Assembly (NCBI GenBank): GCA_024227565.1
Contig: JAAEUE010000290.1
Location: 124,001 to 188,000 of the forward strand
From: Alphaproteobacteria bacterium
Lineage (GTDB): Bacteria; Pseudomonadota; Alphaproteobacteria; Rhizobiales; CAJQND01
Length of the DNA stretch: 64,000 nucleotides
Reading direction: 5' to 3'
Below are positions 25,843 to 33,756 of the stretch, piece by piece. The first letter of the stretch is position 1. Each line of letters opens with the position of its first letter. A program made the position numbers and the translations under genes. Under the pieces are notes generated by a model. It did no database searches and was not told where the DNA came from. It saw nothing but the letters and a program-made list of their open reading frames with translations.

Positions 25843-25930
25843 AGGGACGGCAGGGGCGCGGGGAGGGACGGCAAGGGCGCGGGGAGGGACGGCAAGGGCG
25901 CGAGGAGGGACGGTAAGGGCGCGAGGAGGG
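25835..25930. repeat. 21-bp tandem repeat array
   Basis: About 4.5 units beginning GCGCGGGGAGGGACGGCA at 25835, 25856, 25877, 25898 and 25919. Later units change GGGG to GAGG. The first unit is the right edge of the palindromic repeat. Confidence 0.9.
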
Positions 25931-25952
25931 AGGCTGCGCCTTTTCCTCCCGT

Positions 25953-25981
25953 CACGCCTGCGGAGGCAGGCATCCAGGGCC
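25953..25981. repeat. Half variant palindromic repeat
   Basis: GTCACGCCTGCGGAGGCAGG followed by CATCCAGG, matching the left arm of the variant at 25604. No right arm follows. Confidence 0.65.
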
Positions 25982-26165
25982 GAGAATGAAGGGAAATGCC
26001 ACTAAATAGTTTGTTTTGATCTGTGTGATCGCCTCGGCTTGTTCATACTAATTGACAGAAAACCGGCAAAAATTGCGATTCTGCGAAACGAACCCAAATT
26101 CGCGCAAGCCACTGAATCCACGCCCGATCTGGCGCTATATGGCCTTTTTGATTGAGATTTTCTGT

Positions 26166-26978
26166 TCAGGTTGCGCGGAGCCAGTCTTCCGGGCCACCCA
26201 CTTCCGGGCGGAAATAGCAGATCATGCGCCCATCAGGTCCGGCGCCGGCGCCCGGCGCCCAGGGCGCCACACCGTGCAAGGCCAGCCGGTGCAAGAGATA
26301 AGCCTCTCCCGGCCGGGCGCCAACCACCACCCTCTTGCAGGCGTCAAACGCCCGCCTGCGGGCCGCCTGATAATCGTCCGTCACATCCACATCGCCCCAG
26401 CTCTCCGGCGCCAGGTCTGCGAACGTCTCGGTGAAGGCAGCCCGCATCAGCTCGTGCGAGCCCTCCCACACCACCAGAGGCGAGGCGCCCGCGCCCACTT
26501 CCACCATGGGGATACCCAAAAGGAAGCCGTGATGCTCGCGCAAATGCCGGCGCCGCTTTGGCCCTTCCGGCGAAAGGCCGTCCACATGGGCGGCGTCCCG
26601 GTTGCGGCGGAAGCGGGCAGCGGCCTCGGTTTCGTGGTCGCCCTTGATGGGGTAGCCCGGATAGCAGATCGAAACTTGCGCCCGGTCCCAGACGATGCCG
26701 GTCAGGCCCAACTCATTTGCGATGAACTCAAAGGCGGCCCCGCCAAGCGGGCGGCCCCCGGGAACGGCGCCGTGCGCATCGTTGGGCAGGGCGTTCACGC
26801 CGGCAAACCAGGTGCCGCCGCAGCGCAGCCATACGGCTTGCTCAGGTGCGTCCAGGGTTTGCCGGGCGTCTTCAATGCCGTCTTCAATCCAAGCGGCCAA
26901 CAGCGGGTCGTAGGGGAAGCGGCACCAGCCCCGTTCGAAAAAATGGTCGCGTGTTTGTGTCTGCAAGTTCTGATCCAT
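26166..26978 (-). CDS. Phytanoyl-CoA dioxygenase (PhyH)-like 2-oxoglutarate/Fe(II) oxygenase
   Basis: A 270-residue double-stranded beta-helix oxygenase. The iron motif HxD is His131-Asp133 in DAAHVDG; the distal His lies in LLHRLALHGVAPW, and a following Arg in RMICYFRPE could bind the 2-oxoglutarate carboxylate. Such enzymes hydroxylate small molecules; the substrate is unknown. N-terminal RDHFFERGWCRFP resembles the usual PhyH opening. It is a lone minus-strand gene between the repeat island and hbd. Confidence 0.75.
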   Translation of the reverse strand: MDQNLQTQTRDHFFERGWCRFPYDPLLAAWIEDGIEDARQTLDAPEQAVWLRCGGTWFAGVNALPNDAHGAVPGGRPLGGAAFEFIANELGLTGIVWDRAQVSICYPGYPIKGDHETEAAARFRRNRDAAHVDGLSPEGPKRRRHLREHHGFLLGIPMVEVGAGASPLVVWEGSHELMRAAFTETFADLAPESWGDVDVTDDYQAARRRAFDACKRVVVGARPGEAYLLHRLALHGVAPWAPGAGAGPDGRMICYFRPEVGGPEDWLRAT

Positions 26979-27000
26979 TGTCGCTGGTCAGGTTAGCTCT

Positions 27001-27085
27001 GCCGTCCTCGGGCTTGCCCCGAGGACCCATTGTGGAAGGCTCAGATATCCGCAGCTTTGGGCCCTCGGGTCAAGCCCGAGGGCTG
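27001..27085. repeat. Type-2 palindromic intergenic repeat, copy 2
   Basis: Arms GCCGTCCTCGGGCTTGCCCC and GGGCCCTCGGGTCAAGCCCG match copy 1 at 21937-22021. It lies upstream of the PhyH-like gene. Confidence 0.85.
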
Positions 27086-27130
27086 CATACACACGAGGGC
27101 GCCAAGAACGTCGGGATCAATGGCTTCCAA

Positions 27131-27237
27131 CTAGGGCAACTTCCGCTCACATTGAGCGGAAGATGCCCAAGATTTTCGTTACGGGCGAGCAACTTGTCTC
27201 CGCTCAGGCGATTCTGTCTGATCGGAGGTTGCTCTAG
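27131..27237. repeat. CTAG-tipped two-hairpin element, copy B
   Basis: A 107-bp copy. The left tip is CTAGGGCAAC. Hairpin 1 pairs GGGCAACTTCCGCTCA with TGAGCGGAAGATGCCC across three bases. The spacer is AGATTTTCGTTACGGGCGAG. The right part ends GATCGGAGGTTGCTCTAG. The tip CTAG (27234-27237) contains the TAG stop of hbd. Spacer and tips match copy C almost exactly. Confidence 0.9.
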
Positions 27238-28109
27238 CGCGTGGGAACCGGCTCCTCGCCGCGGTAGTCATAGAAGCCGCGCTGGGTTTTGCGCCCAAGC
27301 CATCCAGCTTCCACATATTTCACCAACAGCGGGCACGGCCGGTATTTGCTGTCAGCCAAGCCTTCATACAGAACCTGCATGATCGAAAGGCAGGTGTCCA
27401 AACCAATGAAGTCCGCCAGCTCCAGCGGCCCCATGGGATGGTTGGCGCCAAGCTTCATGGCTTTGTCGATGGCCTTCACCGAGCCCACCCCTTCGTACAG
27501 GGTGTAAATGGCCTCGTTGATCATGGGCAGCAAAAGGCGGTTGACGATGAAGGCCGGGAAATCCTCGGCCACGGCAATCGACTTGCCCAGCGTCTCAACG
27601 CAGATCCGGGTCGACTCGAAAGTCTCCTCTGAGGTGGCGATGCCGCGAATAAGCTCCACCAGCTCCATCACCGGAACCGGGTTCATGAAATGAATGCCGA
27701 TGAACTGTTCCGGCCTGTCGGTGGCTGCCGCGAGACGGGTGATCGACAGGGATGAGGTGTTTGAGCCGAGCAAGGCCTCCGGCCGCACGATCTTGCAGAC
27801 CTCGTCAAAGATCTGGCGCTTTATCGCTTCGTCCTCTGCGGCCGATTCAATGACCAGATCCACATCTTCAAACGCTTCCAGACTTTCGGCGATTTGAATG
27901 CGGGCCAATGCCGTGTCGCGCTCGGCATCGCTGATGCGCCCTGATTTCACCTGGCGGGACATGTTGCCGTTGATTGTGGCCAGCCCAGACTCGATGCGCT
28001 CCAGGCTCACATCGTTGAGCCTGACGTCATAGCCAGACAGCGCGCAGACATGCGCAATGCCGTTGCCCATCTGACCGGCGCCGATTACGCCAATCTTCTT
28101 GATTTCCAT
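27234..28109 (-). CDS. hbdA: 3-hydroxybutyryl-CoA dehydrogenase
   Basis: Oxidises (S)-3-hydroxybutyryl-CoA to acetoacetyl-CoA, or the reverse, with NAD(P). It has 291 residues, the usual size of the monofunctional enzyme. The N-terminal Rossmann motif is IGVIGAGQMGNG; NTSSLSIT and the catalytic block GIHFMNPVPVMELVE follow, then the C-terminal domain with NHPMGPLELADFIGLD. It lies downstream of etfA on the same strand, but a terminator (28230-28270) and a palindromic repeat separate them. Its stop codon is inside CTAG element copy B. PaaH/FadB2-type naming would also fit. Confidence 0.93.
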   Translation of the reverse strand: MEIKKIGVIGAGQMGNGIAHVCALSGYDVRLNDVSLERIESGLATINGNMSRQVKSGRISDAERDTALARIQIAESLEAFEDVDLVIESAAEDEAIKRQIFDEVCKIVRPEALLGSNTSSLSITRLAAATDRPEQFIGIHFMNPVPVMELVELIRGIATSEETFESTRICVETLGKSIAVAEDFPAFIVNRLLLPMINEAIYTLYEGVGSVKAIDKAMKLGANHPMGPLELADFIGLDTCLSIMQVLYEGLADSKYRPCPLLVKYVEAGWLGRKTQRGFYDYRGEEPVPTR

Positions 28110-28229
28110 CGTCTAACCCCATCACGGCGCCCAGCCGGGCGCACTAAGCTTATCGGGAGACGAAACCTACCCCTACTTGTTGCAGTGCACAAGAGCGTTC
28201 AGGCCTGTTTTTTCAACGAGTGGAATTTG

Positions 28230-28270
28230 GGCTAAAGAAAAGGGCCGGAAGGTAAATACCCGCCGGCCCT
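28230..28270 (-). terminator. Intrinsic terminator of the etfBA transcript
   Basis: On the minus strand AGGGCCGG pairs with CCGGCCCT, followed by TTTCTTT. It lies about 125 bp after etfA and before hbd, so hbd probably has its own promoter. Confidence 0.75.
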
Positions 28271-28302
28271 AACGTGTTGTTCGTTATCTCTCCATCTCCC
28301 CA

Positions 28303-28382
28303 CATCCCTGCGAAGGCAGGGATCCATTGGGGCTTTCCGCGCGCTCCCAGCTATGGGCCCCTGCCTTCGCAGGGGCGCGGGA
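28303..28382. repeat. Type-1 palindromic intergenic repeat, copy 3
   Basis: The left arm is CATCCCTGCGAAGGCAGGGA and the right arm is GCTATGGGCCCCTGCCTTCG. The A-to-G change in the left arm is matched by a T-to-C change in the right arm, so pairing between the arms is kept. Confidence 0.85.
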
Positions 28383-28395
28383 GGAGAGGATTGCC

Positions 28396-29322
28396 CTAAA
28401 GGGCAGCTTCCAGCTCAGGAACCGCAGTGAAGAGGTCCGCAACCAGGCCATAGTCGGCAACCTGGAAGATCGGGGCTTCTTCATCCTTGTTGATGGCCAC
28501 GATGACTTTGCTATCCTTCATGCCCGCCAAATGCTGGATCGCGCCGGAAATGCCAACGGCGATATAGAGATCCGGGCTCACCACCTTGCCGGTCTGGCCA
28601 ACCTGGTAGTTGTTGGGCACATAGCCTGCATCCACCGCAGCGCGCGAAGCGCCAACAGCGGCACCCAGTTTGTCGGCCACCTTCTCCAGCATGACGAAGT
28701 TGTCGCCGGACTGCATGCCGCGGCCACCGGAAATGATGATCTTGGCTGAAGTCAGTTCAGGACGATCGGACTGGGTCAGATCCTCGCTTACGTATTCAGA
28801 CAATCCAGCATCAGCCGGTGCAGCAATGCTTTCGACCGAGGCTGATCCGCCGTCGCCGGTTGAGGCGAAGTTGGCGGTCCGTACCGTCACCACTTTCTTG
28901 GCGTCGGTGGCTTGCACGGTTTGGATGGCGTTGCCCGCATAGATCGGACGCTCGAAGGTGTCGGCGCCTTTCACGGCGGTGATTTCAGACACCTGCATCA
29001 CGTCCAGCATGGCTGCCACGCGCGGGCAGATGTTCTTGCCGTTGGTGGTTGCTGCCGCAACGAGGGCGTCATAGCCGTCCATCAGGGGCACGATGAGGCC
29101 AGCCATGTTTTCCGCCAGGGGGCGTTCAAACATTGCGTCATCGCAGTGCAGCACCTTGGAGACACCGTCCAGCTTGGAGGCGGCGTCTGCCACAGCGCCG
29201 GAGCCTTTGCCGGCCACGAGCACGTGAATGTCGCCGCCCATTTCCTTGGCCGCGCTGAGCGCCTTGTTGGTGGCGTCATTCAGTTCGGAATTGTCGTGTT
29301 CCGCAATCAACAGGGTTGCCAT
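28396..29322 (-). CDS. etfA: Electron transfer flavoprotein, alpha subunit
   Basis: Large ETF subunit, 308 residues, carrying FAD and accepting electrons from acyl-CoA and other flavin dehydrogenases for ETF-quinone oxidoreductase. The FAD domain shows [51 protein letters not shown] and [10 protein letters not shown], all family hallmarks. It begins 2 bp after etfB. The dehydrogenases in this window that could use it are Mcd (34687) and possibly the unusual homologue at 13856. Confidence 0.96.
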   Translation of the reverse strand: MATLLIAEHDNSELNDATNKALSAAKEMGGDIHVLVAGKGSGAVADAASKLDGVSKVLHCDDAMFERPLAENMAGLIVPLMDGYDALVAAATTNGKNICPRVAAMLDVMQVSEITAVKGADTFERPIYAGNAIQTVQATDAKKVVTVRTANFASTGDGGSASVESIAAPADAGLSEYVSEDLTQSDRPELTSAKIIISGGRGMQSGDNFVMLEKVADKLGAAVGASRAAVDAGYVPNNYQVGQTGKVVSPDLYIAVGISGAIQHLAGMKDSKVIVAINKDEEAPIFQVADYGLVADLFTAVPELEAAL

Positions 29323-29324
29323 GG

Positions 29325-30071
29325 TCAGATCACTCCCGCGTCGTCTTTGAGTTTAGCCACCAGCTCGGCTACCGAGCCAACGATGACACCGGCTTCGCGC
29401 TTGGGCGGCTCTTCGGTGTTGATCACCTTGACGCGCGGCGTGACATCCACGCCGTAATCGCCAGGGGTTTTCTCGTCGATCGGCTTCTTCTTGGCTTTCA
29501 TGATGTTCGGCAAGGAAGCATAGCGCGGCTCGTTGAGGCGCAGGTCCGTGGTCATCACCATGGGGGTCTGCAGCTTCAGGGTTTGCAGGCCGCCGTCGAT
29601 CTCGCGGGTCAGCGAAGCGCCGCCGTTGAGTTCAAGCTTGGAGGCAAACGTGCCTTGCGGCCAGCCCAGCAACGCAGCGAGCATCTGGCCGGTCTGGTTG
29701 CAGTCGTCATCGATGGCCTGCTTGCCGAGGATCACCAGGCCTGGCTGCTCCTCGTCAACGATACCTTTGAGGATCTTGGCAACGCCGAGCGGTTCCACAT
29801 ACTCGTCGTTCTTGACGAGGATGCCCCGGTCGGCGCCCATGGCCAATGCGGTGCGGATGGTTTCCTGGGCCTGTTGCGGGCCAACGGAAACAGCAATCAC
29901 CTCTTCAGCCTTGCCCGCTTCACGCAAGCGCAGGGCTTCTTCCACGGCGATTTCATCGAATGGGTTCATGGACATCTTGACGTTGGCCAATTCGACGCCC
30001 GATCCGTCCGCTTTGACGCGAATTTTCACGTTGTAATCAACGACCCGCTTGACGGGCACGATAATCTTCAT
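29325..30071 (-). CDS. etfB: Electron transfer flavoprotein, beta subunit
   Basis: Small ETF subunit, 248 residues, binding AMP structurally. It starts [17 protein letters not shown], then [17 protein letters not shown], and carries [20 protein letters not shown] and the recognition-loop region [18 protein letters not shown], by which ETF docks to partner dehydrogenases. etfA follows at 2 bp. A TTGACA -35 lies upstream at 30174-30179 on the minus strand. Confidence 0.96.
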   Translation of the reverse strand: MKIIVPVKRVVDYNVKIRVKADGSGVELANVKMSMNPFDEIAVEEALRLREAGKAEEVIAVSVGPQQAQETIRTALAMGADRGILVKNDEYVEPLGVAKILKGIVDEEQPGLVILGKQAIDDDCNQTGQMLAALLGWPQGTFASKLELNGGASLTREIDGGLQTLKLQTPMVMTTDLRLNEPRYASLPNIMKAKKKPIDEKTPGDYGVDVTPRVKVINTEEPPKREAGVIVGSVAELVAKLKDDAGVI

Positions 30072-30150
30072 CTCTCAACTTCTCCTGAGACATGTAGGAA
30101 GGGGATCAGCCAGGCGCTTAATTCCCGCTTAAACGGCTGATTAGCGGCAA

Positions 30151-30179
30151 GCTATGATCTTAAGAGGCGTATGTGTCAA
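30151..30179 (-). promoter_or_regulatory. Possible etfBA promoter
   Basis: On the minus strand a perfect TTGACA (30179-30174) and, 17 bases on, a weak CATAGC. It sits about 80 bp before etfB. Confidence 0.35.
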
Positions 30180-30226
30180 TATTCAACGCGGCGTTTGAGG
30201 GACACTTGCGACGGTGAAGCGCACCC

Positions 30227-30943
30227 TTAAATATCGGCGTCTTGCTCGCGCATTTCACGGGTTCTGCGCAATGAATTGGGCGCGAGCAGGAAGAGCAGGG
30301 GGAATCCGGCCGCAAATCCGCCAATATGGGCCCACCAGGCAACGGCTTCCTTGGCGTCCTGTTCGATGGCTGCAAGGCTGAAAAACTGGAACGCAATCCA
30401 GGCGCCAATGGCCCAAAGGGCGGGCAATCTGAAGGGAATCCGCAGGAAAAACAGAACCCAGACCTGCTGTTTGGGGTGCAGCACCATGTAGGCGGCCAGA
30501 ACGCCGGCCACAGATCCGGAGGCCCCGATCAAGGGGGCTGGAGATTCAGGGCCGGCAACCGCATGGGCAACACCGGCCAGGACCCCGCAGCCAATATAGA
30601 AGAGCGCAAAGCGCCAGTGGCCCATCGAATCTTCAACATTGTCACCAAAGACCCAGAGGAACGCCATGTTGGAAATCAGGTGCAGCCAGCCGGCGTGGAA
30701 GAACTGATAGGTCAACAGGGTGAACTGATCAGGCATGCGCACGAGGGAGGCTGCCAGCTCCTGATGATTGAACAGGGCTGCCGGGATCACCCCATAGCTG
30801 AACAGCGCGTTCTGTTCAGCTTCGGTTCCCGGGCCGTGGTGATAGTACAGGAAGATCGCCGTGTTGATGACGATCAGGGTGACCGTGACATACTGGAAGC
30901 TGATGATCTTCAGGGGGTTACTATCGGAGATCGGCAAAAACAT
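30227..30943 (-). CDS. Rhomboid-family intramembrane serine protease
   Basis: A 238-residue polytopic membrane protein with six predicted helices. The L1-loop signature FFHAGWLHLISNM (81-93) is followed by the nucleophile motif GASGS with Ser142 and the catalytic His206 in AHIGGF. Active-site residues are complete, so it should cleave membrane-embedded substrates; none is identified. It ends 10 bp before the adenosyltransferase stop-to-start gap, in the same direction, and may be co-transcribed with it. Confidence 0.92.
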   Translation of the reverse strand: MFLPISDSNPLKIISFQYVTVTLIVINTAIFLYYHHGPGTEAEQNALFSYGVIPAALFNHQELAASLVRMPDQFTLLTYQFFHAGWLHLISNMAFLWVFGDNVEDSMGHWRFALFYIGCGVLAGVAHAVAGPESPAPLIGASGSVAGVLAAYMVLHPKQQVWVLFFLRIPFRLPALWAIGAWIAFQFFSLAAIEQDAKEAVAWWAHIGGFAAGFPLLFLLAPNSLRRTREMREQDADI

Positions 30944-30952
30944 GAGGATCGA

Positions 30953-31537
30953 CTAGCGGTTTGCGCCCGGAACCCAGAGAACGTCTCCGCCGAAACGCGC
31001 GTTCACCCAGCGGCTGGCCACAAAGAAGAAATCAGAGAGCCGGTTGATATATTGCAACGCAGCCTCGCTCACCGGTTCATCCTCCTCACCGGCCAATTCC
31101 ACCATCAGCCGTTCTGCGCGGCGGGAAACAGTGCGGCACACATGCAATGCTGCAGCTGCCCCATGCCCGCCGGGCAGCACAAATGAGCGCAACGGCTCCA
31201 GTTCCGCGTTGAGGTCGTCGATCTCGCTTTCCAGCCGGTCCACCTGGGCAGCTGAAATGCGCAAAGGCTCCCATTCGAACTTTTGGCCCTTGTCGGGCGT
31301 GCACAAATCGGCGCCAAGGTCGAACAGGTCGTTCTGCACCCGGGCCAGCATTTCATCGAGCTTGGAGAGCTCGCCTGCCGCCATTGACTGGCGCGCGACG
31401 CCTATGGTGGCGTTGGTTTCGTCCACAGTGCCATAGGCGGAAATGCGCGTGTGGTGTTTGACCACGCGCTCGCCGGTGCCCAGTGCGGTGTTTCCGCGGT
31501 CGCCGGTCTTTGTGTAAATCTTGTTCAGGACAACCAT
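30953..31537 (-). CDS. Cob(I)alamin adenosyltransferase, PduO type
   Basis: Makes adenosylcobalamin from cob(I)alamin and ATP; 194 residues. The ATP-binding opening is KIYTKTGDRGNTAL, followed by SAYGTVDETNA, DLFDLGADLCTP and the C-terminal RRAERLM and INRLSDFFFVASRW, all PduO hallmarks. ATG 31537 (MVVLNKIYTKTGD) is preferred over an in-frame start at 31573. The cofactor serves methylmalonyl- and ethylmalonyl-CoA mutases; mcd of the ethylmalonyl-CoA pathway lies 3 kb away on the same strand, and ETF, HBD and HIG1 genes surround it. Confidence 0.93.
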   Translation of the reverse strand: MVVLNKIYTKTGDRGNTALGTGERVVKHHTRISAYGTVDETNATIGVARQSMAAGELSKLDEMLARVQNDLFDLGADLCTPDKGQKFEWEPLRISAAQVDRLESEIDDLNAELEPLRSFVLPGGHGAAAALHVCRTVSRRAERLMVELAGEEDEPVSEAALQYINRLSDFFFVASRWVNARFGGDVLWVPGANR

Positions 31538-31644
31538 GACCAGATGCCTAGCGGTTTTGGCAGCATCTGGCAATCAGGCGCGCGCCAACAGGTTATCCAA
31601 GTCCCTTGTCTATTGATACCTCCCGCATCCCTGCTTTCTCTCCC

Positions 31645-31728
31645 GTCATCCCTGCGAAAGCAGGGATCCACCCTTCAGGGCAAGCAGCACACACAGAGCT
31701 ATGGGCCCCTGCTTTCGCAGGGGCGCGG
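31645..31728. repeat. Type-1 palindromic intergenic repeat, copy 4
   Basis: The left arm is GTCATCCCTGCGAAAGCAGG and the right arm is GCTATGGGCCCCTGCTTTCG, as in copy 1. Its right edge continues into a 19-bp tandem array. Confidence 0.85.
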
Positions 31729-31815
31729 GAGGGGAAATGGGGCGCGGGAGGGGAAATGGGGCGCGGGAGGGGAAAGGGCGCGCGGGGGAGGGAAAGGGCG
31801 CGCGGGAGAGAGGGG
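31723..31815. repeat. 19-bp tandem repeat array
   Basis: GCGCGGGAGGGGAAATGGG units start at 31723, 31742 and 31761, followed by two diverged units with GGGCGCGCGGG. The first unit is the right edge of the palindromic repeat. Same arrangement as at 25835 but an independent unit length. Confidence 0.88.
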
Positions 31816-31828
31816 GCGTGATTGGCCG

Positions 31829-32698
31829 TCAGATAGCGTCCAGCCAGGTGCCGATTGCATCGGCGATTTCGGCGGCTGAATCTTCCTGAATGAAGTGCGC
31901 GCCCTTCACCGTGACCTCGGTCTGGTTGGGCCAGGAGCGGCAAAACTCGCGCTGGCCGCTAATCAAAATGGCGCCGGGCTCTGCGTTGATGAACAGCTTG
32001 GGCAGATCGCTTTGACTGAGCCAGGCGCCGTACTCGTTCACAATCCCCACCACATCCTCAGGCTCGCCGCCCAGGGGGATTTGCCGGGGCCAGGTCAGGG
32101 TTGGGCGCCGGTCTTCGCCTTCGGTTGCGAACGGCCGGCGGTATTCGGCCATTTCGTCTTCGCTGAGATCCCGGAGGATGGAGCCTGGCAGAACCCGCTC
32201 CACGAACATGTTCTTCTGCAGGATCATGCCCTCACCGGCAGGCGACCGGAAGCCTTCAAACACCGGGCGGGCCTGCTGGTTGAACTCGTCCCAGTCCATG
32301 GGCCTGACGATGGATTCCATATAGGCGATGGCGCGCACCCGGCCGGGGTTGCGGCGGGCCCAATCAAAGCCAAGGGCCGATCCCCAATCGTGGATCACCA
32401 GAACCACCGGCTCGTCGGGCAGGATCTGATCGAGGATGCTGTTGAGATACTCCCGGTGCTCCACAAAGCGGTAACTGTCTGGCCCGGGGTCTGGAAGCTT
32501 GTCGGAATCGCCCATGCCGATGAGATCCGGCGCGATGCAGGTGTTGCCGGCCGACAAAGGCGCCATGACATCGCGCCAGAGATAAGACGAGGTTGGGTTG
32601 CCGTGCAGAAACAGAATGGGCGCACCTTCGCCCATCTGTTTGTAGGCCATGGTGAGGCCCTTTACCGTGACAAACTGCTTGTCGTCTTTCCAGGCCAT
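31829..32698 (-). CDS. dhaA: Haloalkane dehalogenase (HLD-II type)
   Basis: Alpha/beta hydrolase of 289 residues with the full dehalogenase residue set. The nucleophile is Asp104 with halide-binding Trp105 in HDWGSALGFDWARR; a second halide ligand is Asn34 in HGNPTSSYLW; the catalytic acid is Glu128 in YMESI, and the His is His268 in GAHFIQED. It should convert haloalkanes to alcohols and halide without cofactor. ATG 32698 has GAGGTGG close upstream; the longer frame to 32839 is not used. It sits between the HIG1 and adenosyltransferase genes, where I would not expect it, hinting at insertion into an older gene block. Confidence 0.88.
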   Translation of the reverse strand: MAWKDDKQFVTVKGLTMAYKQMGEGAPILFLHGNPTSSYLWRDVMAPLSAGNTCIAPDLIGMGDSDKLPDPGPDSYRFVEHREYLNSILDQILPDEPVVLVIHDWGSALGFDWARRNPGRVRAIAYMESIVRPMDWDEFNQQARPVFEGFRSPAGEGMILQKNMFVERVLPGSILRDLSEDEMAEYRRPFATEGEDRRPTLTWPRQIPLGGEPEDVVGIVNEYGAWLSQSDLPKLFINAEPGAILISGQREFCRSWPNQTEVTVKGAHFIQEDSAAEIADAIGTWLDAI

Positions 32699-32715
32699 GA
32701 CCACCTCTTTTTGTC

Positions 32716-32907
32716 TTAGGAGCTTTGCGAGAACCAGATTGCGCCCATGATGACGCAAACCGCAACAAATTGCAGGATCACCCGCCAGCGCATGAGGGTT
32801 TGAGAGCGGTTGGGGCTGCCGCCGCGCATCATGTTCCACAGGCCCATGATGAGGACGATGAGCACGGCGCCAATGGCGACGGGTACGAGATAATCAAGAA
32901 CGTTCAT
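32716..32907 (-). CDS. HIG1-domain (twin transmembrane) small membrane protein
   Basis: A 63-residue protein with two transmembrane helices, LVPVAIGAVLIVLIMGLW and VILQFVAVCVIMGAIWF, joined by a basic loop RGGSPNRSQTLMRWR. The loop and LMRWR block fit HIG_1_N proteins; relatives in mitochondria associate with respiratory complexes. AAGGA precedes the ATG. It lies 17 bp before the dehalogenase start and 9 bp after the SDR stop, on one strand. Confidence 0.85.
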   Translation of the reverse strand: MNVLDYLVPVAIGAVLIVLIMGLWNMMRGGSPNRSQTLMRWRVILQFVAVCVIMGAIWFSQSS

Positions 32908-32916
32908 TTGGCTTTT

Positions 32917-33756
32917 CTATTCCTTACCAGAAGCAAAGATCAAGAAACGGTCGAGCATCCGTTGAGGCAGGATGCGCCGGAAGGTTGCCAACAGGTGGGT
33001 TGGAAACGTCACGTAGTAATGTGCCTTGGGCCACGGGCTTTCAAGGGCCCAAATCAGTTTGTCGCAGACGGCCTTTGGCTCGAGCTTGACACGAGAGTTG
33101 GTGCCGCCGGCATCCAGCATTTTCAGATGTTTGGCGTAGGAGGCGCTATGCACCGAGTTTTCAATGTCGATGTTTTTGCGCAGGTTCTTGGCCGAATTGG
33201 CCGCAAACTGGCTGGATATGGGGCCAGGCTCCAGGGTGATCACGTGAATGTCGGTGCCGCGCAGCTCCAGCCTCAGCGTGTCCGACAAGGCCTCCAGGGC
33301 AAACTTGGAGGCAACGTAGGCCCCGCGCCATTTCAACGCGACCAGGCCGAGCACCGAGGAGTTCTGCACAATGCGCCCGCTGCCTTGCGCCCGCATGATC
33401 GGCAAAACCTGGGTTACGAGCTCGTGCCAACCCAGAACATTCACCTCAAACTGAGCCCTGAGCGCGGCTACCGGCAGGTCCTCCACCGCACCGGGCTGAC
33501 TGTAAGCGCCATTGTTGAAGAGCGCGGTGAGCTTGCCGCCGGTGCGCTTGGTCACCTCTTCAACGCAAGCGGTGATGGTGGCGGGATCTGCGTAGTCCAG
33601 ATGAAGGGCCTCAAAGCCTTCCGATTCCAGGCGGACCACATCTTCAGGGTTTCTGGCGGTGGCAAACACCCGCCAGCCGTGCTCTTTCAGGGCGCCGGCG
33701 CAGTGGTGGCCAATGCCCGATGAACAACCGGTGATGAGGATGGACCGCTCGCTCAT
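32917..33756 (-). CDS. SDR oxidoreductase, tandem copy 2
   Basis: A 279-residue short-chain dehydrogenase of the YbbO-like group. Cofactor motif TGCSSGIG (9-16), NNGA, Ser in NSSVLGL, and YVASK catalytic block; the C-terminal tail RRILPQRMLDRFL is shared with its neighbour. About half of its residues match the upstream paralogue by eye, and the active-site stretch SSVLGLVALKWRGAY is identical. It starts on the base right after the paralogue's TAG, so the two are translationally linked. Likely an NADPH-dependent aldehyde or ketone reductase. Confidence 0.88.
   Translation of the reverse strand: MSERSILITGCSSGIGHHCAGALKEHGWRVFATARNPEDVVRLESEGFEALHLDYADPATITACVEEVTKRTGGKLTALFNNGAYSQPGAVEDLPVAALRAQFEVNVLGWHELVTQVLPIMRAQGSGRIVQNSSVLGLVALKWRGAYVASKFALEALSDTLRLELRGTDIHVITLEPGPISSQFAANSAKNLRKNIDIENSVHSASYAKHLKMLDAGGTNSRVKLEPKAVCDKLIWALESPWPKAHYYVTFPTHLLATFRRILPQRMLDRFLIFASGKE

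Larger units (their letters stand above)
25304..26165. other. Gene-free repeat island
   Basis: No supported gene in 862 bases. 25304-25530 is A/T-rich, unlike its surroundings, with an inverted AAAATCACC / GGTGATTTT pair. 25547-25985 holds two full and two half palindromic repeats plus a 21-bp tandem array. TGCCACTAAAT occurs at 25482-25492 and 25997-26007, flanking this block as an 11-bp direct repeat. Downstream, 26008-26165 shows no recognisable element. Confidence 0.75.

Noticed and set aside
25547-25985. CRISPR array
   Set aside because: Repeats are palindromic pairs and head-to-tail 21-mers without spacers of constant length, and no cas gene is present.
25605-26005. Small frames with repeated Gly-Arg or Pro-Ala-Pro-Leu units in the repeat island
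   Set aside because: The periodic peptides arise only from the 21-bp DNA tandem repeat read in different frames; no start signal.
26008-26165. Possible widespread CGAAACGAACCCAAATT-type intergenic repeat
   Set aside because: Looks familiar from other genomes, but only one copy is in the window, so it cannot be supported here.
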